Shown here piece after piece: positions 1 through 6,261 of a DNA stretch of 15,214 nt (positions are counted from its first letter, which is position 1; every line of letters starts with the position of its first letter). Source of the DNA: Chloroflexota bacterium (GTDB taxonomy: Bacteria; Chloroflexota; Chloroflexia; Thermomicrobiales; UBA6265); assembly GCA_023424355.1 (NCBI GenBank), contig JAFAEA010000181.1, forward strand, positions 1 to 15,214. The letters run 5' to 3'. A program made the position numbers and the translations under genes. The notes under the pieces were generated by a model that was given only the letters and a program-made list of their open reading frames with translations, did no database searches and had not been told where the DNA came from.

Positions 1-389
1 AAAGCGGAGTAGAGCTGGTTTCCGCACCCGGTGCGGAGGGCACCCTGGGTATTCTGCCGAACCACGCCGCGCTCATCTCTCTGCTGGATGCCGGCGAGCT
101 CGTCATCACCAAGGGCGGACGCGAAGATCGCATGGTGGTGTTCGGTGGCTTCATTGAAGTGCTGAACAACAAGGTGCTGGTTCTGGCGGATAGCGCCGAG
201 CGCATCGAGGAAATTGATCTCGAGCGCGCCGAGAAATCGCGCGAGCGAGCAGCAGAATCACTGAAGAATCGCGGCGCCATTAGCGATATCGCAGCCGAAG
301 AAGCTGCACTCAAGCGCGCCGCAGTCCGACTCCGCGTCGGCCGCCGCCGCGCTGGCCACCGTGCAACTGTCGCTGGCGGCAATCAGTAG
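1..389 (+). CDS. atpC: F1Fo ATP synthase epsilon subunit, 3' part (5' end outside window)
   Basis: This is the central-stalk epsilon subunit of the membrane ATP synthase, which couples rotation to catalysis and inhibits ATP hydrolysis. The reading frame is open from base 3, and about 128 codons are visible up to the TAG at 387-389. The N-terminal beta-sandwich shows the family signatures AEGTLGILPNHA and LLDAGELVI, followed by FGGFIEV and VLVLADSAERIEEID. The C-terminal part is the charged helical hairpin (repeated ERA/RA, ending in RLRVGRRRAG). Only about 10 N-terminal residues appear to be missing. In many Gram-positive and Chloroflexota genomes the atp operon is followed by murA; here two opposite-strand genes lie between them. 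The tail after the usual RLRVxRRR end is slightly long and Ala/Gly-rich. Confidence 0.95.
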   Translation, partial: SGVELVSAPGAEGTLGILPNHAALISLLDAGELVITKGGREDRMVVFGGFIEVLNNKVLVLADSAERIEEIDLERAEKSRERAAESLKNRGAISDIAAEEAALKRAAVRLRVGRRRAGHRATVAGGNQ

Positions 390-597
390 CAATATTCTGG
401 CGACTTTCGCCAAAACTCCGGTAGCGGAGGAGCTTGTCTCCTCCTCAAAGGGCAGACAAGGGCCCGCTACCGCTTCTCGCTTTGCTCGGCCTGGCTGCCC
501 TGCTACCGAGTACGGCGGCATTGCCGCCGTCACAAAACAGAAATCAACACGGGGAAGAGGGGAGAAGAGGCGAGCCACACGGCTCGCCTGTTCCTGC
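390..597. other. Hairpin-rich convergent intergenic region
   Basis: There is no gene in this 208-bp stretch between atpC and the convergent beta-propeller gene. It contains stacked inverted repeats: TGGCGA/TCGCCA at 398-412, GGTAGCGG (420-427) with CCGCTACC (464-471) enclosing GAGGAG/CTCCTC (427-443), ACGGCGG/CCGCCGT at 512-530, and a terminator-like hairpin at 568-589. None has a clear U-tract. Open frames across it have unlikely composition and no ribosome-binding site. Confidence 0.6.
568..589. terminator. Bidirectional hairpin between convergent genes
   Basis: This is a perfect 9-bp stem, AGGCGAGCC / GGCTCGCCT, with a 4-nt loop (ACAC). It lies just beyond the stop codon (598) of the minus-strand gene. 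The minus-strand exit is pyrimidine-rich (CTTCTCC...), while the plus-strand exit is only GTTCCTG. It probably ends transcripts from both sides; the missing U-run makes this uncertain. Confidence 0.55.
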
Positions 598-2145
598 TCA
601 TGAGATGAAATGGCCGAACTCTTCTAGGTCAACAGGCTGGAAGCGAATGTCCCCATCTAGCCCTTCCAGAATATCGGCTGGTAACCAACCACTTAGGCCA
701 GATGCAGCATCGCTAACCGGCCACCAATCCCCGTCCGGTGTTTCTTCACGATTGCCGGCAAGTGTAAGGACCGTATCGGCCTCAACCGTTCCCTTGTTGG
801 CTGAAGACGGGTTTGGAGCGCCGTACAGAGTTGTGGCGCTGAGAGGCTTGGCGCGACCCTCTGACTGCAATACTCCGGGAACAGTGCCAATGCACACCAG
901 CTCGTCTGTCTGCCGGTCTCTCGCATACATGACACCACCGGTTACTAGCTTTGGGAGAAGATTGGTTCCCCCTAAGGCGAGCACATTTACCTCAATGGGA
1001 TCAATTGCTAGCAGGACAACTTCATCTTCGTATTGATCATAGAGTGAATAGTAGGCGACACCTTCGCAGACAGAATATCCAGAGTCTGTGTTTGTCCATC
1101 GATCGGTGGCGAGGTCAAAGCTCCACTGAGATTCTCCCTTCTCAATCGAGAGACATTCAATTCTGCATGTCTCCCAGTTTGAAGATGTTGGAGTGAATCT
1201 TGATATCGTGTTGTTGACAATTACTTTCTGATTGTCGTTATGCGAGGTATCGTCGATGCTCCAGGCGATGGATCCATTAAAGTCAATGGAAGTTAGAAGG
1301 TCCGCAGATCCGTTCTGAAACAACCCCAGACCTGCCGCAATTCCGTACCAGCCATCGAATCCACTCTCCCAAAGATCATTGATGGGTGTTTTCCAGTATT
1401 CACTGCCCGTTTGGACGTCCAGGGCTGAGATACTCTTGCTGCCACCTATCCATACAAGATTGTTTTCAACTCCCAAGAATCTGAGGTTGGATTCTTTTGC
1501 ATCAGCATTCCAAAGGATGCTGGGCGTGTCGCCAAGTTCAATTGCGCACAGACCACCGCTCGCTAGTGAGAACGCAATATCACCCACGACGGTGGGCGGG
1601 TCTATCCATTTGTGGCCGGAATCAATGTTCCAAAGATCCTCGCCAGTATCTGTATCAATACCCCGGAGTTGTCCGTTGGCATTTGTCAGGATTATCGAGT
1701 TCTTATGAACAACAACTCTGCTACTAAAAGGAATTCCGTCAGAAGGCGGTACCGGCGTGGACGCAAATGAATCTCCAGGTGCATAGCTGTCGTACCCTGG
1801 AGCATTTCTGGACCAAATAATTGATCCATCCTTGGAGTCAATTGCTTCAATTCTCCACGCTCGCGCATAGAATCCGCGATCCAGTCTCCGCGTGACAAGT
1901 AGTCTATCTTGCACATGACCTGACAATGCTGAATCCCATTGTTCTGGAACCCTCCACCTTTCTCCTAAAGGGGCGCTAAAGTCAAGGCCCGGGCCTGGAA
2001 ATTCGCCGGTATGGCCAGCATTGCCCATCCAATTCCATACGCTAGGATCGCCAGATTCAGCTGCCAGTGGTGTGACCGAGTTGGCGAATCGAATCCCTGC
2101 CAGGCCGGCGGCACTCAACTTCAACGCATCACGACGAGAGACCAT
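598..2145 (-). CDS. Tat-exported PQQ-like beta-propeller protein with C-terminal SH3-like domain
   Basis: The 515-aa predicted exported protein starts with a twin-arginine-like leader (SRRDALKLSAAGLAG, residues 3-17) ending near a PLAAES stretch. The body has repeated PQQ/quinoprotein-like blades of the form D..tG..W: DSKDGSIIW, DTDTGEDLW, DVQTGSEYW and EKGESQW. These resemble the BamB/pyrrolo-quinoline repeat superfamily, but no cofactor site can be shown. Residues about 445-495 fit a bacterial SH3 fold: GTVEADTVLTLAG, DGDWWPV, SGWLPADIL. Such domains often bind cell-wall material, so a wall-associated scaffold is an inference. ATG 2143-2145 is preceded by GGAG at a good distance. G+C is visibly lower (about 50%) and codon choice is less biased than in murA or atpC, consistent with recent acquisition or low expression. 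The tandem upstream gene (2227-2793) also encodes an exported protein. Confidence 0.8.
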   Translation of the reverse strand: MVSRRDALKLSAAGLAGIRFANSVTPLAAESGDPSVWNWMGNAGHTGEFPGPGLDFSAPLGERWRVPEQWDSALSGHVQDRLLVTRRLDRGFYARAWRIEAIDSKDGSIIWSRNAPGYDSYAPGDSFASTPVPPSDGIPFSSRVVVHKNSIILTNANGQLRGIDTDTGEDLWNIDSGHKWIDPPTVVGDIAFSLASGGLCAIELGDTPSILWNADAKESNLRFLGVENNLVWIGGSKSISALDVQTGSEYWKTPINDLWESGFDGWYGIAAGLGLFQNGSADLLTSIDFNGSIAWSIDDTSHNDNQKVIVNNTISRFTPTSSNWETCRIECLSIEKGESQWSFDLATDRWTNTDSGYSVCEGVAYYSLYDQYEDEVVLLAIDPIEVNVLALGGTNLLPKLVTGGVMYARDRQTDELVCIGTVPGVLQSEGRAKPLSATTLYGAPNPSSANKGTVEADTVLTLAGNREETPDGDWWPVSDAASGLSGWLPADILEGLDGDIRFQPVDLEEFGHFIS

Positions 2146-2182
2146 GGTCTTTCTCCAGTTGTATTCGCATTGGTCCCTGTCC

Positions 2183-2213
2183 GTATTATGCCGACCGAAC
2201 TCTCGGGAATCAA
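2183..2213 (-). promoter_or_regulatory. Possible promoter for the beta-propeller gene
   Basis: On the minus strand TTGATT (2213-2208) is followed after 19 bp by TAATAC (2188-2183), about 37 bp before the ATG at 2145. It matches the sigma-70 pattern loosely, and the spacer is long. The gene could also be read from the promoter of the upstream minus-strand gene. Confidence 0.3.
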
Positions 2214-2226
2214 CAGCCGCGAAACC

Positions 2227-2793
2227 TCACCCCGGCGGACGGCAGTACGGACACGGTACCGCGGCCGGGGTGGATTCCTCCACGAAGCGCACTTCCACCA
2301 CAAAGGTGATCTCGTGATCACCAACCGAGCCGGTGACCTCCCAACAGCCTTCTTCCGGGAAGGCGAGGCCAGTGATCACTGGACCCACTTTCACGTACTG
2401 CCGTTGCGGACTCAGTGGCGTCTGCGGCGAGAGTTCGGAATGCTCATCCAGCCGCTCACCAGACACGATGACAAACCCCTCCACACCCTCTTCGCGCAGC
2501 CAGGTGACTTTGGTGGTGCGCCAGTCTTTGAGTGGCCCGAAGGTGACCACATCGTCCGGGCGGAGGCGGAGGACGCCGTTCTCAGGAATCGTCACCCACA
2601 GGCCATCCTCCTGAATCAGGGAATCGTCAGCCGAAAATGGATCCACATCCTTCGCGGGTCGTTCATCGCCAGGTTCGGTCACCGGGCAGGAAAACGCTGC
2701 AGGAGTCGATTGCGCCACGGCTATCGCAGGGCTGACCAGTGCCAACAGCAATGCCATCAGTGCAAATAATGAGAGTCGCGGATTATTCGTCAT
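2227..2793 (-). CDS. Small secreted protein of unknown function, four cysteines
   Basis: The 188-aa protein has a clear Sec signal peptide: a short polar N-terminus, a hydrophobic core at residues 7-27 (LSLFALMALLLALVSPAIAVA) and likely cleavage after AVAQ or AQS. The mature part starts Thr/Pro/Ala-rich and carries cysteines at about 36, 150, 181 and 184, the last two as CPYC at the C-terminus, suggesting disulfides outside the cell. The middle is rich in beta-forming segments (GLWVTIPENGVLRL, GFVIVSGERL, GCWEVTGSVGDHEITFVVEV), so a beta-sandwich is plausible. No family is recognised. ATG 2791-2793 has AAGGA about 10 nt upstream. It is divergent from murA and 81 bp upstream of the beta-propeller gene on the same strand, so the two may form an exported-protein unit. 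The CPYC motif resembles a redox pair, but no thioredoxin fold is visible. Confidence 0.75.
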   Translation of the reverse strand: MTNNPRLSLFALMALLLALVSPAIAVAQSTPAAFSCPVTEPGDERPAKDVDPFSADDSLIQEDGLWVTIPENGVLRLRPDDVVTFGPLKDWRTTKVTWLREEGVEGFVIVSGERLDEHSELSPQTPLSPQRQYVKVGPVITGLAFPEEGCWEVTGSVGDHEITFVVEVRFVEESTPAAVPCPYCRPPG

Positions 2794-2815
2794 CTATACA
2801 TCCTTCAGCCACTGC

Positions 2816-2821
2816 ATTGTA
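2816..2821 (-). promoter_or_regulatory. Possible -10 box for the secreted-protein gene
   Basis: The minus strand reads TACAAT followed directly by GCAG, 22 bp before the ATG at 2793. The same TACAATGCAG occurs upstream of the NYN gene (11240-11245). It lies back to back with the candidate murA -10 box at 2855. No convincing -35 is seen. Confidence 0.35.
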
Positions 2822-2854
2822 CAGAACTCGCCTGTACGAACACCCGGGCTGGCG

Positions 2855-2860
2855 TATACT
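2855..2860 (+). promoter_or_regulatory. Possible -10 box for murA
   Basis: TATACT is followed by GGCAG and lies 77 bp before the murA start. A near-identical TATACT-CGCAG precedes the response regulator gene. The -35 region is not recognisable and would be shared with the divergent promoter at 2816-2821. Confidence 0.35.
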
Positions 2861-2937
2861 GGCAGGGCACCGATGTCCATCTCCCATGGCTGGTTATTCG
2901 CTCCGACATCGGCAATCGAAAGGACAATTCAACCATC

Positions 2938-4272
2938 ATGCAAACCGCTCCAGATCTCATTTTGCCGGATACCGAAGAACGCATGCTGCGTATTCAAGGC
3001 GGTCACACGCTTTCTGGCGATGTGCGCATCAGTGGCGCCAAGAACGCCGCCCTGAAAGCGCTTGCCGCCAGTCTGCTCACCAACGAAGAAGTGGTGCTCA
3101 ACAATGTGCCGATGATTGCTGATGTGCTGAGCATGGCCCAGTTGCTCCGTGAACTTGGTGCCGAGGTCGAGGTCGATCGCGCCAACGAGCGAGTCAGCAT
3201 CCACGCGAAGGAAATCACCCGTACGGATGCTCCTCCGAGCCTCTTCAAGGCCACTCGCGCCAGCGTGGTGGTAACCGGACCTATGCTCGCCCGTGCCGGC
3301 GAGATCAGCTTCGCGCTGCCGGGTGGTGATCAGATCGGCAAGCGACCGATTGACATGCACCTGCGCGGTTTCGAGCGCATGGGCACAGAGATCGAGCGTG
3401 GCGAGGAAGTGCTCCATGCCAAGGTGGCGAAGCTCAAGGGCGCTCGCATCTATATGGATTATCCCAGCCATACCGGTACCGAGGCGCTGATGATGGCGGC
3501 CACCAAGGCGGCTGGCACCACCATGATCATGAACGCCAGTTACGAGCCGGAAATCATCTGGCTCGGCAATATGCTCAACCGCATGGGTGCTCGCATCAAG
3601 GGACTCGGCACGCCATTCCTCGTCATCGAAGGCGTGGAGCGGCTCCGCGGTGTCAGCGACATCGTGATTCCGGATCGCCTCGAGGCCGCTACGTTCGCCG
3701 TCGCGGCCGTGATCACGGGTGGCGAGGTCACCCTCCGCGATGTTGAAGAGCGACACCTGGTGCCGATCACTGAGAAGCTGATGGAAGCCGGGGCCGAAGT
3801 GTGGAAGCACGATAACCGCATGCTGATCAAGGCTGGCAAGGAGCTGAAGGCGGTCGATATCCAGACATTGCCGTACCCGGGCTTCCCGACTGATAGTCAG
3901 AGCACGTTCATGCCATTGCTCACGCAGGCGACCGGTGTCGCAAATGTGCACGAGCGTGTGTATGAGGATCGATTGCGCTACACCGATGAGCTGATCAAGA
4001 TGGGCGCGGATATCCGCGTTCAGCGATTCGGTGAGAACAAGGAGTTCCTTGCCACAGCCGCCGAGGTACATGGTCCCACCAAACTCAAGGGAGCGCGCGT
4101 GCAGAGCCTCGATATCCGCAGTGCCGTGAGTGTTGTGCTGGCCGGACTCGTCGCCGAAGGCGAAACCCAGGTGACCGATGTGTTCCACATCGATCGTGGT
4201 TACCAGGATTTCGTGGCCAAGCTCAACGCCCTCGGAGCCGACATCGTGGATACCGATCCGCCAGCGGAATAG
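2938..4272 (+). CDS. murA: UDP-N-acetylglucosamine 1-carboxyvinyltransferase (Asp-type active site)
   Basis: MurA transfers enolpyruvate from PEP to UDP-GlcNAc, the first committed cytoplasmic step of peptidoglycan synthesis. The 444-aa protein has the inside-out EPSP-synthase-like fold signatures: GDVRISGAKNA with catalytic Lys35 and Asn36, TRAS with Arg107, the loop PGG-D131-QIGKRP with Arg136, FPTD with Asp319, and DIR with Arg394. The residue matching E. coli Cys115 is Asp131 (GAT 3328-3330). Asp is found there in mycobacterial and chlamydial MurA and prevents covalent inactivation by fosfomycin, so intrinsic resistance is predicted. The chosen ATG has AAAGGA upstream and gives a 15-residue N-terminal extension; Met16 (2983) would give the canonical length but has a poor ribosome site. 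Synteny with atpC fits the usual neighbourhood. A single copy is seen here; a second murA elsewhere cannot be excluded. Confidence 0.97.
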   Translation: MQTAPDLILPDTEERMLRIQGGHTLSGDVRISGAKNAALKALAASLLTNEEVVLNNVPMIADVLSMAQLLRELGAEVEVDRANERVSIHAKEITRTDAPPSLFKATRASVVVTGPMLARAGEISFALPGGDQIGKRPIDMHLRGFERMGTEIERGEEVLHAKVAKLKGARIYMDYPSHTGTEALMMAATKAAGTTMIMNASYEPEIIWLGNMLNRMGARIKGLGTPFLVIEGVERLRGVSDIVIPDRLEAATFAVAAVITGGEVTLRDVEERHLVPITEKLMEAGAEVWKHDNRMLIKAGKELKAVDIQTLPYPGFPTDSQSTFMPLLTQATGVANVHERVYEDRLRYTDELIKMGADIRVQRFGENKEFLATAAEVHGPTKLKGARVQSLDIRSAVSVVLAGLVAEGETQVTDVFHIDRGYQDFVAKLNALGADIVDTDPPAE

Positions 4273-4314
4273 TTCTAAAGTCCTTCACAGAGAAGAAATT
4301 TGCTGAAAATCTGC

Positions 4315-4342
4315 ACCGGACGAGCCAACTGGCTCGTCCGGT
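4315..4342. terminator. Strong hairpin between murA and a convergent small gene
   Basis: This is a perfect 12-bp stem, ACCGGACGAGCC / GGCTCGTCCGGT, with loop AACT. It lies 43 bp after the murA stop and 14 bp past the stop of the minus-strand gene at 4357. Only TT follows on the plus strand, and the minus strand continues GCAGATTTTCAGC. It probably acts for both genes. Confidence 0.7.
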
Positions 4343-4356
4343 TTGGCATATCTGAG

Positions 4357-4581
4357 TTAGAAGGGGAGTCGATCACGCAGGCGCCGGAACAAACCTGGCT
4401 TCTCGAAATCCAGTTCGATTTCGTTGAACTCGATTTCGCGCTGTTCCTGGGCAAGTCGATCTCGCTCGCGTTCGTCCAGAGAATCGTTGATTCGCTGGCG
4501 ATCCCGCGCTTGCAACACTCCGGTGATCATCGAAGCATTTCGGGTCGCTTCAATAGGGCTGGATGGTGAGTTCATTGCCAT
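4357..4581 (-). CDS. Small charged protein of unknown function (74 aa)
   Basis: The 74-aa protein begins MAMNSPSSPIEATRNASM and continues as one very charged stretch: RDRQRINDSLDERERDRLAQEQ, then an acidic segment (EIEFNEIELDFE) and a basic end (RRLRDRLPF). The first half should be disordered and the middle helical. There is no signal peptide or membrane segment, so it is likely cytoplasmic. The start is chosen at ATG 4579-4581 because AAAGGAG sits 7 nt upstream; an upstream in-frame ATG at 4603-4605 would place that ribosome site inside the gene. No family is recognised. It is convergent with murA and lies downstream of the 65-aa hydrophobic microprotein gene on the same strand (147-bp gap). 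Confidence 0.6.
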   Translation of the reverse strand: MAMNSPSSPIEATRNASMITGVLQARDRQRINDSLDERERDRLAQEQREIEFNEIELDFEKPGLFRRLRDRLPF

Positions 4582-4728
4582 GATCTGTCTCCTTTGATAG
4601 AGCATGTGCGAGGGGTTTGATTTCTGTAACCTATCGTAAGTCTATCAGATTATGGATTGCTGCGGAATAGGCAAATATTCTCTTGGGATGAAAGGTCTTT
4701 GGTTTAGCGATCGAGTTGCCAAGCGAAC

Positions 4729-4926
4729 TTAGCTATCGTACGGTCCTTCCTGGGCGGCTCGAGATTTCGCTTCCTGCTCCAGGCGCTTCTTCTCTCGCTT
4801 CTTCAGCACCCGATCCGATCCCCCTCCAAAGAACTCATATATGAAATCTGCTATTGCCCAGACAAACTCCCCGATTCCCCATATAAATCTTGCAATACCC
4901 CACAAAATCTCTAACACTATCGCCAT
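4729..4926 (-). CDS. Trp-heptad hydrophobic microprotein (65 aa), unknown function
   Basis: The predicted product has a striking N-terminal half. Residues 7-34 form four 7-residue units (ILWGIAR, FIWGIGE, FVWAIAD, FIYEFFG), with aromatics at 9, 16, 23, 30 and Phe at 14, 21, 28, and one charged residue per unit (Arg13, Glu20, Asp27). A GGG hinge then leads to a very basic, helical C-terminus (VLKKREKKRLEQEAKSRAAQ). Such a helix could lie in or on the membrane and self-associate; this is inference. The start is uncertain: ATG 4924-4926 has GGAGGAG directly before it (spacing too tight), so GTG at codon 4 or an upstream TTG at 4935 are alternatives. The underlying DNA is A/T-richer than its neighbours. 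It is divergent from the response regulator gene and ends in GPYDS. No family is recognised. Confidence 0.55.
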   Translation of the reverse strand: MAIVLEILWGIARFIWGIGEFVWAIADFIYEFFGGGSDRVLKKREKKRLEQEAKSRAAQEGPYDS

Positions 4927-5013
4927 CTCCTCCAAACGGGCCCAACCTGTTACCTCTTGATTAACGGACGCATTACCGGCTTCGTTCCAGCAACGCATGC
5001 CTCGTTCGTACGG

Positions 5014-5019
5014 TATACT
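5014..5019 (+). promoter_or_regulatory. Possible -10 box for the response regulator operon
   Basis: TATACT is followed by CGCAGCAG, 44 bp before the GTG start at 5064. It resembles the element before murA. No good -35 lies at the usual distance. Confidence 0.35.
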
Positions 5020-5063
5020 CGCAGCAGAACACGACGCGTGTCGCACAGTCAAAGGATCACAAC

Positions 5064-5456
5064 GTGTCTGCTCGAATTCTCGTAGTTGAAGATCAGGAAG
5101 ATGTCGCCCAGCTGATCGATGTTGTGCTGGAAGGCGAAGGCTACACCGTGGCCATCGCCAAGGATGGCGCACAGGGTTTGATGCTGAGCCGCGAATGGGA
5201 TCCCGATCTCATTCTCATGGACATCATGCTTCCGGGTGTTGATGGTGGCACACTCATTTCCCGTCTTCGTCGCGAACCGGAAACCGCCAATCTCCCCATC
5301 ATCGCCATGAGCGCCAGCCGTACCCTGCGAGATCGTTCCACCGAACTCGAGGCCGATGCCCTGCTGCCCAAGCCGTTCAATATCGATGCGCTGCTGGTAC
5401 AGGTGCAGTTTCTGCTGGATCGCGGCCGCACCGATGAGGGCGTAACCGACGCATGA
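5064..5456 (+). CDS. Single-domain response regulator (CheY-like receiver)
   Basis: The 130-aa protein is one receiver domain with no output domain. The acidic pocket is Glu9/Asp10 (VVEDQED), the phospho-acceptor is Asp53 (LILMDIMLPGVDG), the switch residue is Ser83 (IAMSAS), and the conserved lysine is Lys103 (LPKPFN). The start is GTG 5064-5066, supported by AAAGGA 7 nt upstream. Its last codon overlaps the next gene by ATGA, so the two are translationally coupled. With no DNA-binding domain it must act by protein contact, perhaps in a phosphorelay or on an enzyme; coupling to a mannose-phosphate synthase-like gene suggests, but does not prove, a link to glycan synthesis. No histidine kinase is in the window. 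Confidence 0.93.
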   Translation: MSARILVVEDQEDVAQLIDVVLEGEGYTVAIAKDGAQGLMLSREWDPDLILMDIMLPGVDGGTLISRLRREPETANLPIIAMSASRTLRDRSTELEADALLPKPFNIDALLVQVQFLLDRGRTDEGVTDA

Positions 5457-6175
5457 TCTCGTCGATTAAAGTCGCGGTAGTTATCCCCACGTACAACGAA
5501 GCCGGAAATCTGGAATCGCTTGCCAGCGAACTTCTGTCGCTTCCCTGCGCACCGCATTTGGTGATTGTGGATGACAACTCGCCGGATGGAACCGGCGATA
5601 TCGCCGAGCGACTCTCGGCCAGCAATCCCGGCCGCATCACAGTTGTTCATCGTGATCAGAAGCAGGGTCTCGGCAGAGCATACATCCACGGCATTCGCGT
5701 CGCCCTCGACCTCGGCACGCAATTCATTGCCCAAATGGATGCCGATCACAGCCACCGACCCAAAGATCTGCAGGCCATGGTGAACACCGCCGTAAGCACC
5801 GATGCGGATTTGGTGCTGGGAAGTCGCTACATTCCCGGTGGAAACACCGTGGGTTGGCCGAAGCACCGATTGATGATCAGCAAGTTCGGCAGCTGGTATG
5901 CCGGCCAGGTTCTGCGGATCCCAATTCGCGATCTTACTGGCGGGTTCAAGGTGTGGAGGCGAGAACTGCTGGAGAAGATTGATCTCCCCACCATCGAATC
6001 CGATGGCTACAGCTTCCAAATCGAAACCACCTGGAGAGCATGGAAGCAGCACGCGCACATCGAGCAGGTGCCGATTGTTTTCCACGATCGTATCGCTGGT
6101 GCCAGTAAGCTCAGTCGAACCGTGGTGTTCGAAGCTGGCTGGGTAGTGTGGAAGCTCCGCTTCGGCAAGGTGTAA
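5453..6175 (+). CDS. Polyprenol-phosphate mannosyltransferase-like GT2 (DPM1/Ppm1 type)
   Basis: The 240-aa protein is a family 2 glycosyltransferase of the dolichol/polyprenol-phosphate mannose synthase type. Such enzymes move mannose (sometimes glucose) from a nucleotide sugar to a polyprenyl phosphate at the inner membrane face, supplying lipid-linked sugar for glycoproteins, lipoglycans or wall polymers. Motifs seen are VVIPTYNEAGN (9-19), DDNSPDGTG (40-48), the metal-binding DAD at 96-98 followed by HSHRP, GSRY (123-126), and DLTGGFKVW (160-168). There is no C-terminal membrane domain, so it is the short soluble form. It starts at ATG within the ATGA overlap with the response regulator, so it is the second gene of a two-gene operon. 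The exact sugar and acceptor cannot be read from sequence. Confidence 0.92.
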   Translation: MISSIKVAVVIPTYNEAGNLESLASELLSLPCAPHLVIVDDNSPDGTGDIAERLSASNPGRITVVHRDQKQGLGRAYIHGIRVALDLGTQFIAQMDADHSHRPKDLQAMVNTAVSTDADLVLGSRYIPGGNTVGWPKHRLMISKFGSWYAGQVLRIPIRDLTGGFKVWRRELLEKIDLPTIESDGYSFQIETTWRAWKQHAHIEQVPIVFHDRIAGASKLSRTVVFEAGWVVWKLRFGKV

Positions 6176-6204
6176 GCCGATTCCTTTAGGCTACCAAGCA
6201 CGAG

Positions 6205-6238
6205 AAAGCGGGCAGTCGAGAAATCGACTGCCCGCTTT
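6205..6238. terminator. Bidirectional hairpin terminator with GAAA tetraloop
   Basis: This is a perfect 15-bp stem, AAAGCGGGCAGTCGA / TCGACTGCCCGCTTT, closed by a GAAA (GNRA) loop. It is 29 bp past the glycosyltransferase stop and 23 bp past the convergent gene's stop. The stem ends in A/T on both sides, giving a short U-run (TTT) in either direction. Confidence 0.8.
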
Positions 6239-6261
6239 GAAGTTGCTGGATTAATGGAGTT

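Noticed and set aside
434..1036. 200-codon plus-strand frame between atpC and the beta-propeller region
   Set aside because: It is Ser/Pro/Arg-rich, overlaps the SH3-like end of the minus-strand gene, and has no ribosome site.
2929..4188. 419-codon open frame on the minus strand opposite murA
   Set aside because: It is antisense to the unmistakable murA, its composition is His/Asp/Arg-rich in the way of a codon-bias shadow, and it has no family motif.
4927..5172. 82-residue upstream extension of the Trp-heptad microprotein
   Set aside because: It would run antisense into the response regulator gene and through its promoter, and the residues are Arg/Cys-rich and not protein-like.
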